A stretch of 64,000 nucleotides of DNA from Nocardioides ferulae (lineage in GTDB: Bacteria > Actinomycetota > Actinomycetes > Propionibacteriales > Nocardioidaceae): positions 124,001 to 188,000 of the forward strand of contig NZ_QZVR01000002.1 of NCBI RefSeq assembly GCF_003660455.1, written 5' to 3'. Numbering within the stretch: position 1 is the stretch's first letter; each line of letters opens with the position of its first letter. Shown here in pieces: positions 17,140 to 25,634 of this stretch. Both the position numbers and the translations under genes were made by a program. The notes below the pieces were generated by a model. The model ran no database searches and was not told the DNA's origin. It saw only the letters and a list, made by a program, of their open reading frames with translations.

Positions 17140-18186
17140 GTGAGGTCCCTTCGTCCCAAGACGCCGGCCACCGGCCTGCGCCGAGTCCTGCCCGCCGTCG
17201 CCCTGCTGCTGGTCCTGCCGCTCGCGGCCTGTGGCTCCGAGGAGGACACCGACGAGTCGGCCGGGGGTGAGCCGGCCGAGGAGACCTTCGAGCCGGTCAC
17301 CATCGAGCACGCTTTCGGCGAGACCGAGATCGACGAGCAGCCGCAGCGTGTCGTCACCTGGGGCTGGGCCAGTGGCGACGCCGTGCTCGCGCTGGACGTG
17401 ATGCCGGTCGCGATGCCGAAGTACTCCTACGGCGCCGACGACTCGGGCCGGATGCCCTGGCAGAGCGAGAAGATCGCCGAGCTCGGCGGCGAGGAGCCGG
17501 CTCTGCTCAGCGAGACCGCCGAGCCGCCGTTCGAGGAGATCGCCGCGGCGGCCCCCGACCTGATCCTGGCGAACTACTCCGGCATCACCGAGGCCGACTA
17601 CAAGAAGCTCTCGCAGATCGCCGACACCGTCGCCTACCCCGACCAGCCCTGGGCCACCCCGTGGCGAGACGTGATCACCACCGTCGGCGAAGCCCTCGGC
17701 AAGAGCGACGAGGCCGAGGCCCTGCTCGAGGACATCGACGCCGAGGTGGCCGCCGCCGCGGAGGCGCACCCGGAGTTCGAGGGCAAGACGATCGCCGCCG
17801 TCGCGATCGACCCCAGCGCGTTCTACGTCTACCGGGCGGCCGACCCGCGGGTGGAGTTCCTCGAGGACCTCGGCTTCACGCTGGCACCCAGCGTCGGCGA
17901 GCTCGACACCGAGGAGTCGACGTTCTACTACACGATCAGCACCGAGGAGGTCGACAAGCTCACCTCCGACGTGCTGCTCTCCTACGCGCCCAACCAGGAG
18001 CGTGCCGACGAGATCGCCGGCGACAAGACCTTCCAGGCGATGTCGCAGTTCCAGAACGGCACCGTCGCCTCGGTCGTGGGCGAGGACGTCGTGTCCTCGG
18101 TCTCGCCGCCGACGGCGCTGTCGCTGACCTGGGGCCTGGACGCCTTCATCGAGGCGCTCGTCCCCGCCGTCGAGGCGGCCGGCTGA
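17140..18186 (+). CDS. Ferric-siderophore-binding lipoprotein
   Basis: A 348-aa extracytoplasmic solute-binding protein of the periplasmic-binding-protein II (FepB/FhuD) family that delivers ferric siderophore to the adjacent importer. The signal peptide ends in a lipobox LPLAAC, so the mature protein is lipid-anchored through Cys. The body shows RVVTWGWASGDAVLALDVMP, AAAPDLILANYSGI and the usual two-lobed spacing. GTG 17140 follows AAGGAG by 5 nt; a GTG at 17134 overlaps that site. It is separated from the ATPase gene by its own IdeR box. Confidence 0.9.
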   Translation: MRSLRPKTPATGLRRVLPAVALLLVLPLAACGSEEDTDESAGGEPAEETFEPVTIEHAFGETEIDEQPQRVVTWGWASGDAVLALDVMPVAMPKYSYGADDSGRMPWQSEKIAELGGEEPALLSETAEPPFEEIAAAAPDLILANYSGITEADYKKLSQIADTVAYPDQPWATPWRDVITTVGEALGKSDEAEALLEDIDAEVAAAAEAHPEFEGKTIAAVAIDPSAFYVYRAADPRVEFLEDLGFTLAPSVGELDTEESTFYYTISTEEVDKLTSDVLLSYAPNQERADEIAGDKTFQAMSQFQNGTVASVVGEDVVSSVSPPTALSLTWGLDAFIEALVPAVEAAG

Positions 18187-18208
18187 GCTCGGTCCTCTCG
18201 ACGTCCGT

Positions 18209-18247
18209 CCACCGCCCCGGGAGCCCGCCACACTCCCGGGGCGGTGG
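18209..18247 (+). terminator. Hairpin terminator after the importer cluster
   Basis: CCACCGCCCCGGGAG (18209-18223) and CTCCCGGGGCGGTGG (18233-18247) form a perfect 15-bp stem with a 9-nt loop, 23 bp after the binding-protein stop. There is no U-run, common for high-GC actinobacterial terminators. Confidence 0.75.
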
Positions 18248-18293
18248 TGCGTCGAGACCCCGAATCGGAGAGCGACGCGGGTAGATTGCGGTC

Positions 18294-19961
18294 GTGACGA
18301 CGCAGACCGTGGTCGGTGACTACACGCTGCTGGCCCGGATCGGCGAGGGCGGCATGGGCGTGGTGCACCTGGCCCGCCGACCCGACGGCGCCCGTGTCGC
18401 GCTCAAGGTGCTGCGTCCCCAGGTCGTCGGTGGCGACGACGGCCGGGCGCGGCTGGCCCGCGAGGTCGGCTCGCTGCGCCGGGTCCGCAGCCGCTGGGTC
18501 GCCGAGATCGTGGACGCCGACCCGTGGGGCGAGGTCCCCTACGTCGCCACCCGCTACGTGCCGGGGCTCTCGCTGCACGACCACGTCGCCGAGGAGGGTC
18601 CGATCGCCGGGCGCGACCTCGACTGGTTCGCCGCCTGCCTGGCCGAGGGACTCGCCTCGGTGCACGCCGCCGGGGTGCTGCACCGTGACGTGAAGCCGTC
18701 CAACGTGCTCATGGAGGGCCGCACCCCGATCCTCATCGACTTCGGGTTGGCCCGGGTCGCCGACGACCCCCGGCTCACCCACACCGGCTGGCTGATGGGC
18801 ACGCCGGGCTACCTCGCGCCCGAGATCCTCTACGGCGACGACGCCACCGCCGCCTCCGACGTGCACTGCTGGGCCGCGACGGTGGCCTTCGCCGGCACCG
18901 GCCGCGCGCCGTTCGGCCGTGGCCCCTCGATGGCGGTGATGGACCGGGTCCGCCGCGGCGAGCACGACCTCTCCGGCCTCCCCGCCGACCTGCGCCGGGT
19001 CGTCCGGGCCGCCCTCGACCCCGACCCGGCCCGTCGGCCGTCCCTCGACGCGCTGCTGCGCTGGCTGCGTCCCCGTGCCGGGCTGACCCGCGGGCCGGTG
19101 CCCGACGTGCCGCACGAGGCGCTCACCCAGCCGCTGATGGCAGCCCCGTCCGGGGGCGCCGACGAGCCCACCCGCCGGTTCGCCGACCCCGCCGAAGAGC
19201 AGGACTGGGACGACGAGCAGGACGAGGCCGAGTGGGACCCCGACGAGGAGGCGTGGGACGACCCGCCGGCCGGAACCCGTCGCTACACCGAGCACGTGCC
19301 CGAGCAGGGCCTGGGGCGGGCCGAGGGCGAGCCGTGGCCCTGGGAGGAGGAGCAGCTGGAGCCGGTGCCGCGGGTGTCGCCGGGGGAGCGGCTGCGTCGC
19401 GGGCTGCTGCTGGTCGGCGCCGGCCTGGTCGCCGCGGTGGCCGTCGCCGCCTTCCCCTGGCCGGCCGCGGCCACGCTGCTGACTGCGGTCTGGCTGCTGC
19501 GCAGTGGCTCGCTCGCCGCGAGCGCCGTCGGCGACCGCCGCCGGCTGCGTGGCCGACGCTGGTACGACGGCGTCCAGCTCCTCGTCGCCGCGCCCTGGCA
19601 TCTGGTGCGCTCGATCGGCGGCACCCTGGTCCTCGAGCTGTGGGCGCTCGGCCTGGCGGCGTCCGCCGCACTGGTCTGCTACGCGGTCGCTGCCGGCGTC
19701 TCCGCGACCCTGTTCGTCAGTGGCGTCGTGCTCGTCGCCTCGCTGTGGTGGGGGCCGGGCGGCTCGCGGGTGCGCTCGCCGTTGGGCCGGGTCGTCCAGC
19801 CGATCGCCCGCTCGGGCAGCAGCTGGGTGGTCGGGCTGCTCGCGGTCGTGGCGCTCGGCGGGGTGCTCGGGCTGCGGCTCGACGCCGACGGCACCAGCTG
19901 GGCGCCCGCCCAGCAGCGGCCGTTCGCCTCCTACGACGTCCCCGACTGGCCCCGGCGCTGA
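18294..19961 (+). CDS. Membrane-associated Ser/Thr protein kinase
   Basis: A 555-aa Hanks-type kinase. The kinase domain (about 8-265) has the glycine loop IGEGGMGVVH, Lys in VALKVLRP, catalytic LHRDVKPSNVLM, DFG (IDFGLARV) and GTPGYLAPEI. A long acidic Pro/Glu/Asp linker (about 295-365) follows, then four or so hydrophobic segments at the C-terminus, so the kinase faces the cytoplasm. There is no PASTA domain. TAGATT (18282-18287) lies 6 nt before GTG 18294 with no Shine-Dalgarno, so the mRNA is probably leaderless. The substrate is unknown. Confidence 0.9.
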   Translation: MTTQTVVGDYTLLARIGEGGMGVVHLARRPDGARVALKVLRPQVVGGDDGRARLAREVGSLRRVRSRWVAEIVDADPWGEVPYVATRYVPGLSLHDHVAEEGPIAGRDLDWFAACLAEGLASVHAAGVLHRDVKPSNVLMEGRTPILIDFGLARVADDPRLTHTGWLMGTPGYLAPEILYGDDATAASDVHCWAATVAFAGTGRAPFGRGPSMAVMDRVRRGEHDLSGLPADLRRVVRAALDPDPARRPSLDALLRWLRPRAGLTRGPVPDVPHEALTQPLMAAPSGGADEPTRRFADPAEEQDWDDEQDEAEWDPDEEAWDDPPAGTRRYTEHVPEQGLGRAEGEPWPWEEEQLEPVPRVSPGERLRRGLLLVGAGLVAAVAVAAFPWPAAATLLTAVWLLRSGSLAASAVGDRRRLRGRRWYDGVQLLVAAPWHLVRSIGGTLVLELWALGLAASAALVCYAVAAGVSATLFVSGVVLVASLWWGPGGSRVRSPLGRVVQPIARSGSSWVVGLLAVVALGGVLGLRLDADGTSWAPAQQRPFASYDVPDWPRR

Positions 19962-19987
19962 CTCGCCCCGGTCCTGCCGCTGACGGC

Positions 19988-22222
19988 TCAGCCGGCGGGG
20001 TGCGAGGGGGGCCGATCCGCAGGGCCGGTGCCCCACACCGGCCGCTCCTCGTCGGTGGTCTCGATCTGCAGCACCGCGGGCCGCCGGGCCGGGCCGAACG
20101 GCAGCCAGGAGGCGCTGCTTGGTCGACCGTCGACCGTGACGCCGGCGACGTGCCGGCCGGCGCCGACGCGCACGATCCGGGTGGCCGGCCCGGACGAGGG
20201 CCGCACCAGCACCTCGTCGAACGCGGGGCGGCCGACGCCCAGGTCCGCGGTGCCGGGCGTGAGCGGGTAGAGGCCCAGCGAGGCCCAGACGTACCACGCG
20301 GACAGGCCGCCGAGGTCGTCGTTCCCGGGCAGGCCCGACCGCTCGGCCGACCAGAGGGTCGTCCGGGCCCGGGCGACGACGTCCTGGCTCAGCGCCGGCT
20401 CGCCCAGCCAGAGGTAGGCCCAGGGCGTGCCCAGCGTCGGCTGGTTGCCCAGCCAGGCGTGGGCGCCGCCCCCGCCGACGTTGAGCCGGGAGTGGAACGC
20501 GACCAGCGAGTCGAGCACCCGCTCCGGTGGCCCCATCGCGGCCAGCAGGCCGGCCATGTCGTGCGGCACCCCGCCCCAGGTGTACTGCGAGGCGTTGCCC
20601 TCCTCGAAGCCGTGGCAGCAGGCGCCGGGGTCGGTGCCCGCCGGCGGGAACGCGCCGGCGGTGTCGCGCGGCAGCAACCAGCCGCGGTCGAGCAGGTTGC
20701 GCCACGATGCGCTGCGGGCGGCGAAGCGGGACGCGACGGTCCTCCGGCCGGCGGCTGCCGCGAGCCTCGAGACGGCGAAGTCGTCCAGGGCGTACTCCAG
20801 CGTCATCGACGCCCCGGGTCGTCGCGGCTGCGCGTCGTCGACGGGCACGTAGCCCAGCCGCAGGTAGTCTGCCAGCCCCGGACGGGCCTGCACCGCGCCG
20901 GGGGCGTCGGGCACCCGCTCGCCCTGGTCGGCCAGCGCGCCGACGACCGGGCCGAGGTCGAAGTCGCGGGCGCCGAGCGCGTACGCCGCGGCCACCATCG
21001 GTGCGGCCGAGTCGCCGTGCATCACCCCGGTGTCGGCCGCGACCAGCGGCCAGCGGGGCAGCCAGCCACCCTGCTCACCGGCGCGCTGCAGCGACCCAAC
21101 GACGTCGGAGGCGACGTCGGGACGCAGCCACGCCAGCAGCGGCAGGTGGGTCCGGTAGGCGTCCCAACCGGAGATCGCGGTGTAGTGCCGCCGGCCCCGG
21201 GGGACCCGGTGGACGACTCCGTCGAACCCCGGGTAGTGCCCATCGGCGTCGCTGAGCAGCATCGGGCTCAGCAGCACCCGGTAGAGCGCGCTGTCGAGGA
21301 CCCGCCGCTCTTCCGCGGAGCCCCCGGTGGTCCGGACCCGGCCCAACTCGCCGCGCCAGACCTCGGCCGCACGCGCGCGAAGCCGCTGGTGCGACCAGCC
21401 CGGGCGGGCGTCGTCGAGGTTGCGCCGCGCGCCGCGCGCGTCGACGAAGGACACCCCGATCTGGGCGCGCACGGTGCGGCGGGTGCCGAACCCGACCCAG
21501 GCGCCCGGGGCGACGCCGCCCCAGGTGCCGCGGTGGGCGAACGGGCGGTCGAAGCGGACGAGCACGTGCACGGTGTAGGTCGTGGGACTGCCGCAGAAGC
21601 CACCGCTGGTCGCGGTGACCGCGACCTCGCGGTCGGAGGGGAACCGCACCCTCGTGGCGCTGGTGCCGGCCAGGCTTCCGGCCGCCTTCACCAGGACCCG
21701 GGCGCGCTCACCGCGGGGGAACCGGAACGACACCAGGCCGGCGCGCTCGGCCGCCGCCAGCCGCACGCGCACGCCGTTGCCCAGCCGCACGGCGTACCAG
21801 CCCGGGCCGGCACGCTCGCCGGCTCGGTCCAGGGGCGCCGTGGCCGCGGCGGGGTCGTCGGGGAGCCGGCCGGTCACGGGCAGGATCGGTACGTCGCCGA
21901 ACGCGGCGCAGCCCGCGCCGGGCAGGTGGGTGGGCGAGAAGCCCCGGACCAGGGTGTCGTCGGCGGCGTAGCCGACCGGGGTGCGCGACGGCGCGCCGGT
22001 GGCGGCGTCGGAGGAGGTGTCGGGGCCGAGCTGGACCATGCCGAACGGCAGCGCGGCGGCGGGCGTGGTGCCGCCGCTGAACCAGGGCGGCGTGCCGCCG
22101 CTGCCGATGAACGGGTCGACCAGCCGCTCCTGGTCCTGGGCGCTGGCGTGGGCGGCGTGGAGAGCGCCGCCGGCCGCCAGAGCGACGGCGGCCGGGTGTG
22201 AGGTCACTCGCCGCCGGCGCAT
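19988..22222 (-). CDS. Secreted GH92-family glycoside hydrolase (alpha-mannosidase type)
   Basis: A 744-aa exported protein; GH92 enzymes are calcium-dependent exo-alpha-mannosidases acting on mannans and N-glycans. Family marks: VDPFIGSGG near the N-terminus, FGMVQLGPDT, GFSPTHLPGAGC, the central SGWDAYRTHLPLLAWL and near the C-terminus GLPGNDDLGGLSAWYVWASL, which holds the acidic residues of the active site. The N-terminus (MRRRRVTSHPAAVALAAGGA) looks like a short signal. It is convergent with the kinase gene and stands alone, so it probably serves scavenging. Confidence 0.88.
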   Translation of the reverse strand: MRRRRVTSHPAAVALAAGGALHAAHASAQDQERLVDPFIGSGGTPPWFSGGTTPAAALPFGMVQLGPDTSSDAATGAPSRTPVGYAADDTLVRGFSPTHLPGAGCAAFGDVPILPVTGRLPDDPAAATAPLDRAGERAGPGWYAVRLGNGVRVRLAAAERAGLVSFRFPRGERARVLVKAAGSLAGTSATRVRFPSDREVAVTATSGGFCGSPTTYTVHVLVRFDRPFAHRGTWGGVAPGAWVGFGTRRTVRAQIGVSFVDARGARRNLDDARPGWSHQRLRARAAEVWRGELGRVRTTGGSAEERRVLDSALYRVLLSPMLLSDADGHYPGFDGVVHRVPRGRRHYTAISGWDAYRTHLPLLAWLRPDVASDVVGSLQRAGEQGGWLPRWPLVAADTGVMHGDSAAPMVAAAYALGARDFDLGPVVGALADQGERVPDAPGAVQARPGLADYLRLGYVPVDDAQPRRPGASMTLEYALDDFAVSRLAAAAGRRTVASRFAARSASWRNLLDRGWLLPRDTAGAFPPAGTDPGACCHGFEEGNASQYTWGGVPHDMAGLLAAMGPPERVLDSLVAFHSRLNVGGGGAHAWLGNQPTLGTPWAYLWLGEPALSQDVVARARTTLWSAERSGLPGNDDLGGLSAWYVWASLGLYPLTPGTADLGVGRPAFDEVLVRPSSGPATRIVRVGAGRHVAGVTVDGRPSSASWLPFGPARRPAVLQIETTDEERPVWGTGPADRPPSHPAG

Positions 22223-22310
22223 GCCTCGAGGCTAGGCGCGGCGGCGACGATGCACACCCGGATCCCGAGACCCGTCCCCGCGGGCGGGGCATCCGTGGCA
22301 CGATGGCGGG

Positions 22311-22352
22311 GTGCAGCGCCGACCGGTCTCCAGCGAGATCATCATTGCCTAG
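22311..22352 (+). CDS. Isoleucine leader peptide upstream of cimA
   Basis: A 13-codon ORF from GTG 22311 to TAG 22350, MQRRPVSSEIIIA, with three consecutive Ile codons (ATC ATC ATT) just before the stop. CACGAT (22299-22304) lies 6 nt before the GTG, the same hexamer and spacing as upstream of the ada gene, so translation is probably leaderless. It is followed by overlapping hairpins and a U-tract, then cimA, the first gene of isoleucine synthesis by the citramalate route. This is the textbook layout of translation-coupled attenuation. Confidence 0.75.
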   Translation: MQRRPVSSEIIIA

Positions 22353-22398
22353 CGCGTCGAGACCCTCGACGCGCCAACCTCTCGTCCGCGGGGGGTTT
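22325..22398 (+). promoter_or_regulatory. Attenuator of cimA (alternative hairpins plus terminator)
   Basis: Three structures compete. GGTCTC (22325-22330, inside the leader ORF) can pair with GAGACC (22359-22364). GCGCGTCGAG (22352-22361) pairs perfectly with CTCGACGCGC (22365-22374), sharing bases with the first. AACCTC (22376-22381) can pair with GGGGTT just before a run of T's ending near 22392, an intrinsic terminator rare in this GC-rich genome. Ile-tRNA-dependent ribosome position over the three Ile codons would choose among them. Confidence 0.7.
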
Positions 22399-22502
22399 TT
22401 TTGTTGCCCGGCGATCCGGGCGGCCGGCCGGCGGCACCGCACCACCCGGCAACACCCGGCACCACCCCAGACAGCGGCACCCAGCAGCGAAGAGAGCATC
22501 CG

Positions 22503-24098
22503 ATGGACCTGCACGGCGGCTTCCACGTCTACGACACGACCCTGCGCGACGGCGCCCAGCAGGAGGGGCTGAACCTCTCCGTCGCCGACAAGCTGTCGAT
22601 CGCCCGGCAGCTCGACGGGCTGGGGGTGGGCTACATCGAGGGCGGCTGGCCCGGAGCGAACCCGAAGGACACCGAGTTCTTCCGGCGCGCGGCCGCCGAG
22701 CTCGACCTGCGCCACGCCAGGCTGGCCGCGTTCGGAGCCACCCGCCGGGCCGGGGTCAAGGCGGCCGACGACCCGCTGATCGCGGCGCTGCGCGACAGCG
22801 GCGCGTCGGTGGTGACGCTGGTCGCGAAGTCACACGACCGGCACGTCGAGCTGGCGCTGCGCACCACGCTCGAGGAGAACCTCGCGATGGTGCGCGACAC
22901 CGTGGCCCACCTGCGCGCCGAGGGGCAGACGGTCTTCCTCGACGCCGAGCACTTCTTCGACGGCTACCGCGCCAACCGCGACTACGCGCTCGAGGTGCTG
23001 CGCACCGCCTACGAGGCCGGCGCCGAGGTGGCCGCGCTGTGCGACACCAACGGCGGCATGCTGCCCGCCTGGGTCGCCGACGTGGTCCACGACGTCGTCG
23101 AGACCACCGGCGTGCGGGTCGGCATCCACTGCCACAACGACACCGGCTGCGCGGTCGCGAACACCCTCGCCGCGGTCGACGCCGGCGCCACCCACGTGCA
23201 GGGCACGATCAACGGCTACGGCGAGCGCACCGGCAACGCCGACCTGATCGCGGTCGTCGCCAACCTCGAGCTGAAGCTGGAGCGGCAGGTGCTGCCGCAG
23301 GGCCTGCTCGCCGAGTCGACCCGGATCGCCCACGCGGTCGCCGAGGTCACGAACTTCCCGCCGGCCTCGCGCCAGCCCTACGTGGGCACCTCGGCGTTCA
23401 CGCACAAGGCCGGACTGCACGCCAGTGCCATCAAGGTCGACCCGAACCTCTACCAGCACCTCGACCCGGCCCGGGTCGGCAACGACATGCGGCTGCTGGT
23501 CTCCGACATGGCCGGCCGCGCCTCGATCGAGCTCAAGGGCCGCGAGCTGGGCTTCGACCTGGCCGGCGACACCCCGGCCGGCAAGGACCTGATCACCCGG
23601 ATCACCGACCGGGTCAAGGTGCTCGAGTCGCGCGGCTACACCTTCGAGGCCGCGGACGCCTCCTTCGAGCTGCTCCTGGTCGAGGAGGTCGAGGGTGCCC
23701 GGCCGTCGTACTTCGACGTCGAGTCGTGGCGGGTGATCACCGAGACCAGCCCGGCGGACGCCGCGATGTCGGAGGCGACGGTCAAGCTGCGGGCCGGGGG
23801 AGTGCGCTACGTCGTCACCGGCGAGGGCAACGGCCCGGTCAACGCCCTCGACCACGCACTGCGCCAGGCGATCGAGCAGGCCTACCCCGAGGTCGCCAAG
23901 TTCTGGCTGACCGACTACAAGGTGCGCATCCTCGACCAGGGCCACGGCACCGACGCGATCACCCGGGTCCTGATCGAGACCAGCGACGGTGAGTCGTCGT
24001 GGGTCACCGTCGGCGTCGGCGCGAACGTCATCGAGGCGTCCTGGGGCGCCCTCGTCGACGGGTTCACCTTCGGCCTGCGCCGCCACCACACTGACTGA
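22503..24098 (+). CDS. cimA: Citramalate synthase
   Basis: Condenses pyruvate with acetyl-CoA to (R)-citramalate, opening the threonine-independent isoleucine route; LeuCD and LeuB, also in this window, carry the product to 2-oxobutyrate. The 531-aa protein belongs to the long type found in many actinobacteria. It has VYDTTLRDGAQQEGLNLSV with the metal-binding Asp, GIHCHNDTGCAVANTLAA with the HxH pair, GTINGYGERTGNADL, HKAGLHASAI, and a C-terminal LeuA-dimer regulatory domain from about residue 400. It is the probable isoleucine-sensitive entry point and lies behind an Ile-codon attenuator. Confidence 0.93.
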   Translation: MDLHGGFHVYDTTLRDGAQQEGLNLSVADKLSIARQLDGLGVGYIEGGWPGANPKDTEFFRRAAAELDLRHARLAAFGATRRAGVKAADDPLIAALRDSGASVVTLVAKSHDRHVELALRTTLEENLAMVRDTVAHLRAEGQTVFLDAEHFFDGYRANRDYALEVLRTAYEAGAEVAALCDTNGGMLPAWVADVVHDVVETTGVRVGIHCHNDTGCAVANTLAAVDAGATHVQGTINGYGERTGNADLIAVVANLELKLERQVLPQGLLAESTRIAHAVAEVTNFPPASRQPYVGTSAFTHKAGLHASAIKVDPNLYQHLDPARVGNDMRLLVSDMAGRASIELKGRELGFDLAGDTPAGKDLITRITDRVKVLESRGYTFEAADASFELLLVEEVEGARPSYFDVESWRVITETSPADAAMSEATVKLRAGGVRYVVTGEGNGPVNALDHALRQAIEQAYPEVAKFWLTDYKVRILDQGHGTDAITRVLIETSDGESSWVTVGVGANVIEASWGALVDGFTFGLRRHHTD

Positions 24099-24127
24099 TC
24101 CCCGGCCTGACGCCGAGGCGTCACAGA

Positions 24128-24156
24128 TTCCCGCGGACACGCCGTGTCCGCGGGAA
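24128..24156. terminator. Bidirectional hairpin between cimA and a lipoprotein gene
   Basis: TTCCCGCGGACAC (24128-24140) and GTGTCCGCGGGAA (24144-24156) form a perfect 13-bp stem with a 3-nt loop, between the convergent ends of cimA and the lipoprotein gene, so it can serve both. Confidence 0.75.
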
Positions 24157-24180
24157 CGATCGACGGGTCGGCGTGCCCGC

Positions 24181-24789
24181 TCAGGGAGCGGGCGAGTCGG
24201 TCGGCACAGCTGGGCCGACGCTCATCTCGTGGGTCTCCGCGCGACCTTGGGAGTCGGTGAGCGTGATCGTCTCCTCGCCCAGGTCGAGGTCCACTCTCAG
24301 CACCTCGTCGCCGGGCCGCGAGCCCTCGGTGCGCCAGACGTCGGGATCGGTCAGCAGCCAGGCAGTGGTGGCCCAGAACGCCGAGGCATCCTCGGTGGTG
24401 ACCAACAGATCGAAGTTGAGGAACTCCTCGTCGGCGGGGAAGAACTCGCTGGGGATCCGGTCCGGGTCCGCGTCGATCGCGAAGCGCCCGCCCGCATCGG
24501 TGAACGCCGGCTCGGCGTCCCAGAAGGGGACGGTCTCACCGACGGCGACGTCCTCGGTCGTCATCACCGCGAGGCGCACCCGGGCGCCCTCGACGGGCTC
24601 GCCGTCGTCGCTGACGGTGCCGTGGACGAGCATCGTCCCGGTCTCCGGCCCGCTGGTGGGGCGATCGCTGTCCGGTTCGCCGGCCGCAGGCGTCGCCGGG
24701 GCACCCGCCTCGGGCTCCGGGTCGTCGCTGCACCCCGAGGAGAGGGCGAGCAGTGCGGTGATCGCGAGCGTGCTGATGATCCGGCGCAT
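24181..24789 (-). CDS. Predicted lipoprotein of unknown function
   Basis: A 202-aa exported protein with lipobox ALSSGC (Cys about 20), then an acidic, Pro/Ala-rich spacer and a domain with VHGTVSDDGEPVEGARVRLAV and FTDAGGRFAIDAD, which resembles a carboxypeptidase-regulatory (CarboxypepD_reg, transthyretin-like) beta fold. This would make it a surface-anchored beta-sandwich protein; the function is unknown. ATG 24789 places the signal peptide correctly. It lies downstream of, and on the same strand as, the TetR gene. Confidence 0.65.
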   Translation of the reverse strand: MRRIISTLAITALLALSSGCSDDPEPEAGAPATPAAGEPDSDRPTSGPETGTMLVHGTVSDDGEPVEGARVRLAVMTTEDVAVGETVPFWDAEPAFTDAGGRFAIDADPDRIPSEFFPADEEFLNFDLLVTTEDASAFWATTAWLLTDPDVWRTEGSRPGDEVLRVDLDLGEETITLTDSQGRAETHEMSVGPAVPTDSPAP

Positions 24790-24891
24790 GGCCGACCCCC
24801 TGAAGCTGGACCCCGAGTGTTCGCCGGCAAGGGTGTCAGAGATGGGCTCGGGGCGCACCCCTGTGCCTGCCGGCGCCGGTCGGCCGGCCGG

Positions 24892-25521
24892 TCAGCCCGC
24901 GGCGACCACTCGGCGTACCAGGTCGGACCAGGCGGTGTGGATGCGCTCGACGGACATGCCCTCGACCTCGACCTGGTGCTCGACGATCGGCGCCTCCAGC
25001 GGCGCGAGCAGCGCGGTCGCCAGGAGCGGCAGGTCGCCGGTGACACCGAGCTCGGCCAATAGGTAGCGCACGTGCATCACCAGGAACGACCGGGCGGCGT
25101 AGGCCTTGCTGGCCGCGCGGCCGGCGTTGCGGATCAGCGGGGTGAGCTGCAGCACCGTCTCGATGCGGGAGCGGCCGAAGGCGAGCAGCCGCTCCTCGGC
25201 GTCGGCGCCCGGGCCCAGCGGCGGCGGGCCCGAGATGACCTGGGTCTGCCACTCGGTCTCCTCGTGGTCGAGGAGCGCGGCGAAGAGCCCCTCGCGGGAC
25301 TCGAAGCGGCGGAAGACCGTGCCCTTCCCGACCCCGGCCTCGGCGGCCAGGTTGTCCATGGTCAGCGCGTCGACGCCGCAGGACGCGATCAGCCGCTGAG
25401 CCGCCTCGAGAAGCACCCGCCGGTTGCGCGCCGCGTCGCGGCGCTCGATGGGGACGGAGTCGACCATCGGCAGCGCGCGGGTGGGCGCGGCGGCGGGGAG
25501 CAGGCTGAGGGGCTCGGTCAT
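24892..25521 (-). CDS. TetR-family transcriptional regulator
   Basis: A 209-aa repressor. The HTH region is LTMDNLAAEAGVGKGTVFRRFESREGLFAALLDHE (about 50-85), followed by an all-helical ligand domain. ATG 25521 is the sensible start; upstream extension is Arg-rich and reads through the operator region. It is divergent from an amidase gene with a 20-bp palindrome between them, so it most likely controls itself and the amidase. The inducer is unknown. Confidence 0.85.
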   Translation of the reverse strand: MTEPLSLLPAAAPTRALPMVDSVPIERRDAARNRRVLLEAAQRLIASCGVDALTMDNLAAEAGVGKGTVFRRFESREGLFAALLDHEETEWQTQVISGPPPLGPGADAEERLLAFGRSRIETVLQLTPLIRNAGRAASKAYAARSFLVMHVRYLLAELGVTGDLPLLATALLAPLEAPIVEHQVEVEGMSVERIHTAWSDLVRRVVAAG

Positions 25522-25564
25522 GGTGGGCTCACTGTAGGGGCGGTGCGGGTGGTCTCGTCGGTTC

Positions 25565-25584
25565 AACCGGACCGAGGTCCGGTT
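25565..25584. promoter_or_regulatory. Probable TetR operator
   Basis: AACCGGACCGAGGTCCGGTT is an inverted repeat with 8-bp arms around CGAG. It lies in the 113-bp gap between the divergent TetR and amidase genes, 50 bp before the amidase start. A further TCCGGAC follows at about 25588. Confidence 0.55.
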
Positions 25585-25634
25585 TCTTCCGGACACTCGA
25601 CGTCGGCCTCCGGGACGTGGCATACGGTCGGAGG

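Noticed and set aside
17982..20705. 907-aa minus-strand open frame
   Set aside because: Antisense to the binding-protein and kinase genes, and it also runs into the GH92 gene; His/Arg/Gly-rich shadow.
19232..22201. 989-aa plus-strand open frame
   Set aside because: Runs through the kinase 3' end and antisense to GH92; GH92 motifs on the minus strand are unambiguous.
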